Assembly: GCA_038503035.1 (NCBI GenBank)
Contig: JAVSML010024609.1
Span: 454,591-518,590 of the forward strand
DNA length: 64,000 bases
Direction of reading: 5' to 3'
From: Crocodylus rhombifer
Lineage: Eukaryota > Chordata > Crocodylia > Crocodylidae
Shown here: one piece after another, positions 34,283 to 45,695 of the stretch
Position numbering within the stretch: the stretch's first letter is position 1
How the letters are laid out: each line of letters opens with the position of its first letter
Translations under genes and position numbers: made by a program
The notes under the pieces: generated by a model
Databases searched by the model: none
What the model saw: only the letters and a program-made list of their open reading frames with translations
Told to the model about the DNA's origin: nothing

Positions 34283-35944
34283 CTCATTCTGCATGGCTCT
34301 AATTGCTGATACTAGGTAGGCCATTCCAGCCTGTGCAACTCAGAGCAGGATAAAACAACAAAGCACAATGGTGACTAAAGGGCATTGCCATCTGATGTTT
34401 ATCTGTTAGTCTGCATGAAATGAATGCATTGTGTCTGCATGAGTATCTGCACAAGACTAGCCATGGTACAAATGATTGTTCATTGGATATGGTTTGTTCA
34501 TTAAAAAAAAAATACCAAGGAGTGGCTGTTATGACTAAAGTCTCTTGTTGGGAGAAATGGGCCCTCTAGCTTTGGTTGCAACATATTGGTGGGGGCTCAC
34601 AGTATTGGTGTCATGCTAGAGGTCCTCTCTAGGTAAAAGGACTTTGGTCTTTGGGTCTGTCAGTCCACTTCCTTCCATGGCATTAACTCCATACAGACAG
34701 AAATAAAAGAGTAACGCGGTTTTCCTGTTGCTGGTAAAACACTGGACTTGGTGCTAGTTTTGCATGTACTATAGTTGAAGAAAAACTTTGTTTACATCCT
34801 AAAAGCTTCATATGTTCATGTCCTGTTTATTGCAGTCTCAGGCTCCTGTCCTGCAAGCAGAAATTGGTGCCACTCTGTAAGCTTGTATGTCTGCATCAGC
34901 TAGATCCTCGCTTTGCAGGATCAGTGTCTTACATGCTAGCTTGAAAAGATGATTTGCACCTTTTGAATTCTGTGACTGCTCTATAGTTACTTGAAGTGTA
35001 AGTGATGCTAGTATTGACAGGTAAAATGGAAACAACCTGTGGGAAGACAGTGGTGGAGTCATCTGTTAATGGCATGGTTAACTAGCTTAGAGGTGTGTTT
35101 CTGGCATGATATATAGATGTTTTTCCCTAGCCTGTGCTGTGGCTTAATGCTAAGAAAAAAAAAATTTTGATGCTCTGTGTAATCCCAAAACTACACCATT
35201 GGATAAATAACCTCACTTAATGTTGATAGTGCCTGTAGGTTTCACAGTTCAAGACCAGATTCTGCATCCCGCTACACATAGAGACTTTGATCATAGTTTA
35301 GTCCTCGGTGTTTTTAATTCTGCATATTTACATACCCATCCTTCTTGACAGCCCGTGGACCCCATCCTTGAGTGGGTTACTGTCTAGTGCTCTGTACTCG
35401 AACTTGCTTCCAGCTTTTCTTTCCTCACTTGCACGGCACCTACATTTCTGCAGTGCAAAGAATCATTGAATCTATCTGACTCCTCCAGTCTTGTGGTTTT
35501 GCAGGGATCCTGCGTCATTGTGGGTCCTTCCCTAGGGTGATCACCTGAATTGTCCAGTGTCCATTGTATTGCCCAGTGTTCACCGTATGATCCAGGAGCA
35601 TGACCATCTTTTGATAGACTGAGACAGAGGATAGGGGGTAGTGTCCTAGAACACTGTCTTTGAAACTAAAATACAGGGGTAAGACATCCAGGTCAGAAAT
35701 AACAGTCTAAGGGCCAGATCCTATTTCACCTTCATGCTATGTCTGAGGATGCATAAGTACAGTTTTGGCACTTATTAATGCTGTAGTTTAGACTCTTATT
35801 TCCTCTTTTGTAGCTGTGATTGCCTTCTGGGCATGCTCAGAAGGCAGCAGTGTGCCTGTACAGGCTTCAAGGCAGAACAGAATATGGGTATACCTGGTCA
35901 TGAAAGACCCCAAAACATTGGTTGTGAAAACGGACAGACAGACC
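34283..35944. other. No gene seen
   Basis: AT-rich, unassigned. A-runs lie at about 34503-34511 and 35153-35164. Confidence 0.5.
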
Positions 35945-36125
35945 CATGGCAAGTGGCCATTTGACACAGAGGGAGGGGGACGAGGAAGATAATGAACCTC
36001 CTAAAGGTTACGGTAGCTGCCTAAGAGTAGACAATCTGGGTCGTGGGCCGTCTTGGTAGGGGGCCTGAACCTGCGTTTCCCACCTCCCAGCACAATACTT
36101 TAATCACCAGGCCACGGGCTGAGCA
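35945..36125 (-). mobile_element. tRNA-derived SINE (MIR-type), antisense
   Basis: Read on the minus strand from 36125: GTGGCCTGGTGATTAAAGTA (box-A-like), then CGCAGGTTCAGGCCCC (box-B-like), then diverged core sequence. The tRNA-like pol III promoter head is therefore recognisable, though decayed. Confidence 0.65.
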
Positions 36126-39100
36126 TTGGCCAGAGCACCCTGTAGTCCTTCTCTTGAAGCTGGCCGACTGGAGGGGTGGGGTGCGGGCATGGGACCAACA
36201 GAGAGGAGTATGCTAAAGGGTGTTTGGTTCAGTGAGCTAGTCGCGAAGGGAGGGTCCCTGGTTCCTCTCCCCAGCACCTTGCATTTCATAGTCGTAGTAA
36301 ACAGCAGAACGATTGTTTCTGCCCCATTGTTTTCTTTCAGAAAATAACTAAAGAGAGCTCTTAATAAATTATGCTCCTTGGTTTCTTCCCCAGTAGTGAT
36401 GGGAGCCTGGCACAGCTTTATTAGCTATAAATTGAAGCACAAATCAATTGAATACATTTTGGTGCACCAGTCTAATTTCTAATGTAGATATAAATTTTAT
36501 GCCAGAATGTTAAAGCCCGCATTAACACTTTTTTTTTTATAGCTCAGGAAATTCAGCATGTGCTTGAACACCTTTTTCCAGTTCATCATTTTAATCTGTA
36601 CTATGGGATCTTCCTTTTTCTGTGCTAAGCTTGTATTTTACCTCTCGGCCTGTGCTCCGAGATGACAGTACCCTGGATTCGGATGATTCTGATTAGCATA
36701 GGAAAATGCCGGTTTAAATGAGGGCAAAACTGTTCTCCAGTCTGCTTTATAGGGCTCTAATACATGCTGTACACTCCTTCCACTTCTACCAGACTCCCAT
36801 TACCATCTTTGGAAATTGTGTGAGATAAGTGAACTGAGCTATGGAGAAGAGATGCCCACAGCAGATGTCAGGGTGGAATTTTAGCCTTGGCAAAAGGACA
36901 AACAGGATTAAATTCACACGTAAGAATGTATCAGAATGGGATTTTGTTATTTTCAGAAGAAAAAACTTGGAGAAAATCTGTTCAAGTTATACTTGTGCAG
37001 ATATCTCTGACCAAATTCCCAAACTGTGGATTTACATTGTGAATTTTTTATCTCAGAAATTTTGCCTGAAGTTTAAAAAATAAAAATAAATATGGAACTT
37101 AATGTGCTAAAGTCCTCTTAGTAGTAGTATGCATGAGACAGAGATGTAGTCTATCTCTGTGTGTGTCTGTCTAATTTTAAATACATAAATAAAGGTCCAG
37201 CCTTTCAAGTTATGTACATTCCCTGTTTTTTCTTGTTGTTGTTTTAAATGAACTTTAACAGCTTTTGTGAAGGAATTCATGGTATTTCTATCAATACTGT
37301 CAGAAGTTATTTTAACAATGTGCATCTTTAAATATAAAATATTCAAATATTAAATATCAGAAAAACAATTAGGTGCAATATGACCTAATTATGGTCACTG
37401 TGGGATTATTACTTCTTTTTTTTCTGCTATTAAAAGTTGATAATTTAAACATGTTATTAATGAGGGGTTTTGGTTTTTAATTGCATCTAATTAAAAAATT
37501 ATCACACATTGGGGAAACCCCCTCCCCACAAGTGTCATTTTACTGTAAATACAGGGTGGCACACAGTTGAAATACACACTGGGAATTGTGCTTGAGCAAA
37601 ATTGTTTTCTGCCTTAATAAGAGAACTGCTAATGCCATTGTGATTATTTCTACCACCTCACTAACAGCTTCCATATCTTTAAGATACAGAATTAAATTTG
37701 CAATCTGAATCGTACAATTTCAGAGTGCGTAAATGTGAATGAAAAGGTTGATTCATTGTTTATGTATTAATAGTAGATGGAGCAGCCAGATCTGAGATGG
37801 CATTCAGAGCCCAGTCAGTTTTCACTGCCCTTCAAAGTTTGTATTTCCAGAGCTGGGGAGGAGAGAGGCTGACTTTTATATCAGCAGAGGATCTGGATGC
37901 TTGTATGTGTCTCAGGCATGGGACTGAACTGCATCTGTCACTATTACCAATGCTACTGATTTGTATTTTGATTCCTGATAATTGGCAGTGCTTCTTGAGT
38001 CTCCCTTTGCTAGAATTATTGCATGAGAATTTCAGCTTTCATTTAAAGAGTGAGTTTTTTGCTAGTTATGCTTTTGAAAGGGGTATTTTACAATGTGAAA
38101 CCTGTTAGCTTGAGGAGGGAAATAAAGACTAGAAGAACCCCAAACTGATTTACTTTTTGAAGTAGCATGCTATTGCATTTGTGTGGAGCTTTGCATGGCA
38201 CAATGGGCCGCTGAAATGTTCTGTGTCACTGCAGCAGGGTGTTGTTCCATAATAACAAGAATTAAGTTTGCAAATTAATGTGCAACATTTACCAGAGCAC
38301 CAAAAAACAGCCTGATTTAAAAATACACTCCCCCATGTTTAGCCTAATAAAAATGTCTGAATGTAATTGTACCTAGTTTTATACATAAACAAACTGTCTC
38401 CCTTGGCTTGATAATGAGCATGAAGAATTTCAGCCTGGAGATTGTTAGCTCCATAATTTGAGACAAATCTGGAACCAAGGCTTTGTAGGGACGTTGTATC
38501 CTTGACCATAACTACAGTACTGGTAACCCATAGCTACATGGTAATTGCTGGTATTTGGGATAAAGAGCTAATAATAGTATACCTTTTCTATTTACTCTCT
38601 TACTGTAACAAGTTGCTGGGATAAGTACAGTGAAGACCTGGGCAGTAAGAATGAATGATAAAGGATTACAATGCCTGTAAAAATCAATTCTCTATGCAGC
38701 AAACCATTTTACATGCCTCTAGGTAATTGCAACTGTTAAAACAATTGCTCTTAAACTAATAAAATGAATAAAAGATGACAAAGTAAACCTTTATTCCTGA
38801 AAAAGGATTAATGTTTGAAATTTTCCTCCCTCTGCCATCACAAAAGTTATTCTCATCCTTGGTGGGAAAGAAAACATAAAGATAATTTTAAAAGCTATTT
38901 GAGTCTGGGGCTTGATTTAATTCCCATGATGTCATTCACAAGACTCTCCCATTAGGTTCAGTGTGGGCAAATTTTGGACCGTGGCCTTCCTGGGAAAATT
39001 ATTGGTATTGTTGATAGAGTTCAATCAAGGCAGGATTGCACCCTTAGGTTTTACGAGCTCAGTTCGATCGTACAATATATGGAGCACCACCTTTTTTGTC

Positions 39101-39739
39101 AGCGGGCTCTGAGGACACAGAGCAGTAAGCAGAACACGTGGTGCATTGTGGGATCAAGCCCACTGTGTGCCAAAAAAGGCAATGTTAAGAGAAGCAGCTC
39201 CCCTTAATTTCTTTCTGTACTATTAATCTCTTCCATTACTGCATTTTTATTCCCCTGACCATTCTTCAAGTATCTACTTTTCCTTGCAGTACTGAAACCA
39301 GAGCTCATCAAAGCCTTGCCCCAAAGAATGCCAAGCAGAAAATGTAATCACTGTTGTTCACAGGGCTGTGGGATGCCGGGCTGCATATGTATGGATGGCA
39401 TCTTTCTGTGTTACACAGTTTGTACTCTGGTACTGGGACCTTTGACTGCTTAATGTTTAACATTCAGAGGAACACTTGAGCATTTTCAGTATGGCTTTTG
39501 ATTTTCCTGAGCAGCTTCTTTATTAAGTGATAGTATTTTTAATCTGTACTTGTTATGATTTGTTGTGCTTCCTTACCAAGAAGTAATCTGCTATATAAAT
39601 TCATGAAAGTAGTGTTGATTATAAGGATGTGAATGATCACTTACAGTGGTCAGAAAGTAAAATCGGGTTTTATATTATCCATTCAGGCCAGCTGATTAAA
39701 TTGAGATTTGCTAACTGTCTAGCCAGTTTTAGGTCCCTG
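36126..39739. other. No gene; two conserved-looking blocks
   Basis: 3.6 kb almost free of recognisable repeats. 36360-36745 and 38240-38470 combine TAATTA-type cores, TTTGCAAATTAATG-type octamer/homeodomain motifs and long unique stretches, as in developmental enhancers. Short frames (80 codons at 36841-37083 and 103 at 37797-38108) look random. Confidence 0.35.
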
Positions 39740-40015
39740 TTCAGCACAGCACTTAAGCACGCACTGACCTTTAAAAATCCTGGACTTCAGCAAAACTTAA
39801 GAATATGGCCTAAAGTGGTGCATGTGCTGAAATGCTTCGGTGAATAGGAACTAATCCTAAATAAAGGCTTAAACATTAGAACAGGCATCTAAGTGCTTTG
39901 GTGAATAGGCATCTAAGTGCTGATTTGGGGTCATAAATCCTGATTAGCAGTCCTTCCCTATTCAGCAGAACACTTATGCCCATGCCTACATACTTTGCTG
40001 AATTGGAGGTTTAAG
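39740..40015. repeat. Ancient interspersed repeat with internal inverted motifs
   Basis: 'cagcacagcacttaagcac' near 39742, 'gcatgtgctgaaatgcttcg' near 39820 and 'gcagaacacttatgcccatg' near 39965 are variants of a repeat seen widely in reptile and bird DNA ('cagcaaagcacttaagcaca'). GGCATCTAAGTGCT is tandemly repeated at 39884 and 39908. Family name uncertain. Confidence 0.45.
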
Positions 40016-40903
40016 TGATCAGTCACTTGGAGACAAATGCTATCAGGAGCCTGAAGAGATCATTCAATAGCTTTTTAGAAAAAAGCACTAGAATAAATAG
40101 ATTAAAGACAAGAGGGTCTTCTTAAAATTCAGAAGAGCTCTTGCTATCAACAAATTATTTTTAACATGTTTTTTGACCACCCTGCAGGATAAGGCTTGAC
40201 TTCTTTAGTTCAGGATTAGGTTGTCTGCAATCAGAGCTCGAGGAAAGTATTATGGGCAACTCTGATGGAAAAAATCATCTTCCTCAATGTAATAAACAAC
40301 AGAAATGGTGTGGCTTTCTTCTTGAATTTGTATGTATTTTTTTCCCCTCTGCATTCGCTGTAGTGTGAGCTTTTGTGTTTGTACATTGTGTCTGTCTGTG
40401 GGAGAATATCAATTTCTGGCCTCACGTACACATACATTTTCTTATGAAAATTGTTTCAAGTATGAAAATTTGCAGAATGAGAATAATTCGTCAGAGATCT
40501 AGAAGCGAGTCATTTTTACGTTTTTTAGTGGCTTCCCCTGAGAGAACTGCATAGAATCATATTTTTTTTTCCTGGTCCTTAAATAATCAAAATGCTTGCA
40601 GTGGGACTGTTACTCAGTTAACGGTTGCAGAATTTGGTCTACAGAAATTAGTCCAAGAAACCATATTATTTAATCTACCTCAGCCGGTTCCCAGATGGTA
40701 CCTCTCCTACTTTATGCTTTCCAGAGCCTTCCTCTTTTTACTAGTCTCACTTTGGAATCGTGCGTAAGGCTGTCAACCCAGCTGGAAATGGGTACGAAAT
40801 TGGGTACGTTTAGTACGAAATGGTCATAGTACAACCTGGTCAAAGGTGATAATATGGACAGACATCTATCTATACAGGGGGGTGATTTTAATTAGAAAAT
40901 AAA
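40016..40903. other. No gene seen
   Basis: AT-rich, unassigned DNA. 'gtacgaaatgggtacg'-like motifs recur near 40791-40823 (GGTACGAAATTGGGTACG, AGTACGAAATGG). Confidence 0.5.
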
Positions 40904-41094
40904 AACATTAATAAAAACACCTGCAGCATCTCATTTATTCAGTGTTCCTCATTTCAAAATGGCAGCGGGGACACTTTAACTAAAGCTCATTTGCTGTGCT
41001 TTAGTTAAGCACCCCTGCCACCATTTTGAATTGTGGCGATACTGAATACACGCGATGGCAAGACTGCGGGGGTGTTGTGTTTACAATGTATTGG
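40904..41094. mobile_element. Hairpin MITE-like element
   Basis: The left arm (ATTCAGTGTTCCTCATTTC, AAAATGGCAGCGG, CTTTAACTAAAGC) and the right arm (GCTTTAGTTAAGCACCCC, TGCCACCATTTTGAATTGTG, ATACTGAAT) form a nearly continuous inverted repeat of about 85-90 bp per arm around a loop near 41001-41006. The pairing extends outward to about 40904 and 41094 with small gaps. No target-site duplication was identified. Confidence 0.75.
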
Positions 41095-41691
41095 AGCAGA
41101 TGTCTTTCACGTGTACAGGCACCAGTGATTGCTCTCAACATCATTCCCTCCTGCATTGCTGCCTACGTGAACGGGGCGCCTCGACCAGGCTAGTCCAGTG
41201 CGTATCCAGAGCTTCCAAGGGACCCTTGACCCTTTTTCTGATATAGTGAGCAGCCTGGCCTGTCTTTATAAAACGTTATACTTCTGAATGCAAGTATTCT
41301 AACAATCTGTAAGGTCCAAGGGCTTGATTTTTACCAAGGCGGCACTTCAGTTTTGTGCTGTTGTGATTTTACTAAAACAAGTGGAATTGCACTAACACAA
41401 AATTGGTTCAAAGTAGAGGAGAATTGGGTTGCAAAGGCTTTGAGCAACTGAGAATTTGCATGGAAGTGGGGACCTGTAACTGTTTTAAAAAGATGATTTA
41501 AAACCTTGTTTGTTTGTTTTTTTTGGTTTTGTAAATCTGAAGATTTCTTTTGGGATTTTCAGGTCTAGATCAACTGAAGATTTTACTTGTTGTCCAAAGA
41601 TTACTGGCAAATAGCAGAACTAAGGATTTTTGTCCTGCCTTTGCCATGATCTCCTTTGCATCTTTTGGCACAAGTTACTTGTAATTCATTA
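41095..41691. other. No gene seen
   Basis: Mixed composition, unassigned. Confidence 0.5.
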
Positions 41692-41752
41692 CTTGTAATG
41701 CAACCTTTCAGGAAATCCCATTTTGGACCATGTAACACTGACAATAGCACAA
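41692..41752 (+). repeat. 61-bp exact duplicate, copy 2
   Basis: Identical to 34222-34282. Immediately to its left the sequence ACTTGTAA occurs twice (41677 and 41691), so the junction overlaps a local repeat. Confidence 0.95.
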
Positions 41753-42469
41753 AGGGCATAGCAAAGGGGGTGGTTCCTTACACTTGTCTAGACAACTGGT
41801 AACAAACAAAAGGTCAGTTTCGGATTTAGTAGGTCATTTGCCTCTTTTTACTCAGAGTGCTATTATTTTTGTTCCTTCCCATCCTAAGACTGCTGTGAAT
41901 GGATCCGGTGAATGGTCCAGCATAGCTCTCTTGAGCAGGAGCTTTTGATGCACAGTGGATGCAAGGCTTGAAAAGAAATGGTAAAGGTCACAAGTGAATG
42001 TGATAGATGAAAACATGTTGATAGAAGAACTGTTTTTAGAGCACGCCTCACTCAGCCAATCTGGAAGTGACTTATTACAAGTGGAAAGCAAATCATACTT
42101 GTTTATTCCCTTCTGTGGTGGTGAAGCTAAATATCCTGGCTGACAAACATGGTAGTTGGGTTTTAATCCCTCCCGCCAGAATTGAGAGAGGATGTTATTC
42201 TCAGTCTGAAGTGAGTACACTGACATTTCTAAGGTCAGTATAGCCTGATACATGGGTGCAGATTTGGAACAAAATCAAAGCTGTACATGCTTTGATCACT
42301 TCTTTCAATACTCCTCTTCTGTAACTTCTACCCATATTTGGCTTTGGGAGACGGTTATAGGAAAATTGCTAGAAAGATACTGTTTAAATACTTTGAGTAT
42401 TAACTTCCCTTGAGTCTAGTTGCAAGAAACTTTGCATGCTTTTTACATGCTCACAGACATGGAAAAAAC
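41753..42469. other. No gene seen
   Basis: AT-rich. A 133-codon minus frame at 41852-42253 is discussed under rejected items. Confidence 0.45.
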
Positions 42470-42798
42470 CCAAAACAAAACAGCACTTTACCTTGAGCTC
42501 GGTGTGCCCCTGTGCTGAGTGCAGCATCCGCCCAGAAGAGGAACTGTATCAGTTTGACCCAGCTTTCCCAGTGTCTGTATAACTTGCCTGCTTCTGTGGG
42601 GCCTTTTGGCGCTTTTATTTAATAGCTGCTTTAATCAGCTGAAAATCAGCTGTTTACGAACAGTAAATAGCTGCTTTAATCAGCTATTAGATAAAAGTGC
42701 CGAAACCCCCCACTGAAGCAGGCGAGCTATACAGACTCTAGGGAGCCAGGTCAAACTGATGTGATTCCTCTTCTGGTAAAGCGCTGTTTTGTTTTGTT
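42470..42798. mobile_element. Long-TIR MITE, copy 2
   Basis: Left end CAAAACAAAACAGCACTTTA; right end complement AACAAAACAAAACAGCGCTT. The arms continue as GAAGAGGAACTGTATCAGTT (left) versus GAAGAGGAATCACATCAGTT (right, complement) and meet around AATAGCTGCTTTAATCAGCT, which is itself repeated. A 40-bp insertion (TTGAGCTCGGTGTGCCCC and onward) is present only in the left arm. Same family as 32937-33168. Confidence 0.85.
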
Positions 42799-44033
42799 TA
42801 CTTCCAGGTCTGTCAATACCCTTTGTGTTTGAATTACTAGGCAACAGAAACAGGCTTCTTATTCATGTTTGCATTAGAAAACTAGTATCATATCAGATAA
42901 TTCTACAATGTAAATCCTTGATTTTGTCTGGCCATGGTCAAGCTGTTCCATCATACAAAAGCCATAGAGTAAGAGTGTGTTTGTATTGTTACTTTGAGCC
43001 ACATCCGGCCCCCCACTTTGCCCAGAGTTGCCGTTCATTTACATGAAGAACTCCTTCGCTAGCACCTGACAGCTGTACGGTTTGCCCCTGAAAGCTCTCC
43101 TAAGGTTGCACTTAAGCTCCTTCTCCTGTATAGTTTGTTCAGTACTCGCCCATGCACCGTAGGGTATAGCACAGAAAGTACACTCTGCCTTTCTCTACCT
43201 CACTTCCTGTCTCTTGTCCATAATTAGACCAAGCACAAGAGAGACATGGCTTGGTGTCATTCCTAGGAGGGCTCAGTCTGAGTTTCATGTCCCTGCTCTT
43301 CTAGGGATCAAGTGGCCTGCTACATGTTCTTCTTTTGTGCTTCCTGCGCATAGCTACAGTGAGTTGCTGTGAATAGGGAGTGACAGCTCATGTGATTGGG
43401 GGGGAGGCGGGGGTTTGAAGGTAAGCCTTGCCCCAAAAGGGTTGTAGATATACCATAAGCACCTCGTTGAACTCATACAGTTCAATCGCTTATATCAAGA
43501 ATATCCCCAGAAATATCAGAAATATATTGTATTGCTAAACAAAGCACTAGGGTCCTTGAGTTGGAGGTGTTTTTGAGAGCGGTTTAGAGATCTGAATTTG
43601 GGGTTCCCGAACACTCTGCCTAGTGCAGTTAATAACATCCTCTGCAGTCTTTTGAAATAACATCATTGGTTTGTCTCAGTCCATTTTTTTTATAAGAGGA
43701 ACTTTAATCTTTCTGTGGGGTAGAGAAATAGTGTAAAAAATGGAGAGTATCTGTGTGCTGGGTGGGAAGGAAGTTGAACAAAAGCATGCACACACCTCCT
43801 GTTGATGATTTATGTTATGTGGGCTGTGTTAAACCACTGCTCTTCTGTTACATGGCACAACGTAGGCCCTCTGCAGTATCCAAAAAAAGACTTGAGTGCA
43901 GTAATGTGCTCTTTAAACATCCCAACATTGCAGTTTGACCCAGCGCAACTAGGGCAAGGATGAAGATGATGCTAAAACACCTCACGTGACTAGACCTACA
44001 TCCATAGATCCACGTATAACCAACAAATTATGA
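42799..44033. other. No gene seen
   Basis: Mixed composition. A G-rich run (ggggggaggcggggg) lies at 43399-43414. No frame or repeat recognised. Confidence 0.5.
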
Positions 44034-44161
44034 TGAGGACAGAGCTAGACTGTTCTCAGTGGTGGCAGATGACAGAACAAGAAGCAACAGTCTCAAGTTG
44101 CAGAAAGGCAAGTTTAGCTTAGATATTAGGAAAAAACTATTTCACCAAGGGGGTTGTAAAG
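44034..44161 (+). mobile_element. CR1 fragment, pol C-terminus (sense)
   Basis: The plus-strand frame gives RLFSVVADDRTRSNSLKLQK followed by GKFSLDIRKKLFHQGG, matching the CR1 pol C-terminal block ('ARLFSVV-SDRTRGN--KL-R-KF-LNIRK-FF'). It stops abruptly at 44161, where a hAT-type terminus begins, so the CR1 was cut by that insertion. The left boundary is approximate. Confidence 0.85.
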
Positions 44162-44622
44162 TAGGGCTATGCGAACCGGCACCATTCTGTTTTGACTTGA
44201 GTTTTGAGGTTTTGATGGGACAGCATTTTGTTTCGAATTTCATTTCAATGTAAAACCGCTGTTCCATTTTGTTTCATTGAAGCAATGATGTTGTTTCAAC
44301 ACTGTTTCGATGTTTCACCCATAGGCTATAATTGGGAAGCTCAAAACAGGCTCTCTCATCTGGCAGGCAGCTTGGGGGAGCTGGGTGCTGCCGCCAAATG
44401 AGGGAGGGGAGCTGGGTGCTGCCAGCTGGGACCAGGGAGCTGGGGAAGGGAACTGGGCCCAGTTGCTCAGTTCCCCTCCCCAGGTCTGCAGTCGATCAGG
44501 CTGGGGAGGAGAACTCAGCTCAGCTGGCCTGAGTTGCCTTCACCAGCCTGATGGTAGGGCTGAGGAGGGGAACTTAGTGATCGGGCTCAGTTCCCTCCTT
44601 CTGTGCTGCAATTGGTTTCCCT
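44162..44622 (+). mobile_element. One-ended hAT-type element
   Basis: Starts TAGGGCTATGCGAACCGGC, the same terminal type as the complete element at 60448-61169 (TAGGSCTRTGTGAA). The left flank, and so the expected duplication, is TTGTAAAG (44154-44161). No matching right terminus or second TTGTAAAG was found, so the right end is lost. 44340-44620 is GC-rich, with 'gagctgggtgctgcc' repeated near 44378 and 44409. Confidence 0.6.
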
Positions 44623-44730
44623 CAGCTTCATTTAACTGCTTCTTTATTATATGACCAGAAGGTAATGGCATAAGAGTAGAACTGATTTTTATTTCTAGCC
44701 TTCTCCCCTCCTCATTTTTAGCCAAAATTC
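44623..44730 (-). repeat. Duplicated blocks A and B, collapsed copy
   Basis: Complement of block A (44671-44730) is identical over 60 bases to 22721-22780. Complement of block B (44623-44665) matches 23467-23509 at 41 of 43 positions. Here they are separated by 5 bases instead of 686. The segment lies between the one-ended hAT element and the truncated CR1. Confidence 0.95.
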
Positions 44731-44732
44731 TC

Positions 44733-45243
44733 TGCTTTTCACCCCCTCGTCCAAATTGCCAATGAAGATATTGAACAGTGCGGGCCTGAGGACCGAGCCC
44801 TGGGGAACCCCACTGTCCACATCACTCCAGGTTGAAAATGACCCATCCACCACCACTCTCTGGATGTGGCCCTCCAGCCAATTTGTGACCCATCTGACTG
44901 TGTAGGCGTCGACACCACAGATTCCTAATTTTTTAATAAGGATGGGGTGAGAAACAGTGTTGAAAGCTTTCTTAAAGTCTAGGAAGCCTACGTTCACCAC
45001 GACACCTGTGTCCAAGGCTTTTGTGACTTGGTCATAGAAGGCCACCAGGTAGGTCTGACAGGACCTGCCTCTAATGAACCCATGTTGATTGCCCCTAAGC
45101 ATAAACTCCCCTCCTGGCCCCTCGCAGATGTGCTTCTGGATAATTTTCTCAAAGAGCTTCCCTAGGACCAAGGTAGGACTAACAGACCTATAGTTTCCTG
45201 GGTCCTCTTTCCTCTCTTGAAAATGGGGACCACATTGGCCCAT
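44733..45243 (-). pseudogene. CR1 reverse transcriptase, N-terminal half
   Basis: The minus-strand frame contains the RT entry block [19 protein letters not shown] (family 'YRPVSLTSVPGK--E-II'), [10 protein letters not shown], the motif-A block [29 protein letters not shown] [15 protein letters not shown], and motif-[18 protein letters not shown]. The enzyme would copy CR1 RNA into DNA at a nicked target. The first Asp of motif A (catalytic) is kept, but the second Asp of 'AFD' is Asn, and the domain ends before the FADD motif. The frame runs a further 38 bases into the adjacent duplicated block (to 44695), giving a chance fusion peptide. Not functional. Confidence 0.9.
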
Positions 45244-45695
45244 TTCCAGTTGTCAGGCACCTCACTAGAGCACCACAAGTGCTCGTAAAGCCGTGCCAGG
45301 GGTCCTGCAATGACCTCTGCCAGTCCCTAAGCACTCTGGGATGGAGATCATCAGGACCTGCTGATTTGAACCCATCTAGTCCCTCCAGAATTTCCCTGAC
45401 TATGTCCTCACTGACCCTGGGCCTGGCTGCACCTCCCCTGGGTCTGTCTGGAATCCCAGTGGGGGGGGGATGTCCCTGTCTCTACTCAAAAAAATGGAAG
45501 CAAAGAATCTGTTAAAGAGATTAGCTTTGTCATCTGGTGCTACCACCAGATTACCAAGCATGGTCCTGCAGAGGCCTCGTATTATTTGGCACCTTCTTTT
45601 TACCCTCTATCTATTTAAAAAAGGAGTTCTTGTTGTCTTTGATCTGTGTTGCTAGTCCCAGTTCCATCTCCACCTTGGCCTTCCTAACAGCCCCC

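Noticed and set aside
38958..39175. Possible hAT element starting CAGTGTGGGCAAATTTTGG
   Set aside because: The left end resembles the CAGGGGTGGGCAA type, but no matching right end or 8-bp duplication was found.
41852..42253. 133-codon minus-strand frame
   Set aside because: Sequence is fairly balanced, but no family, splice context or homologous motif was seen. Frames of this length are expected by chance about ten times in 64 kb.
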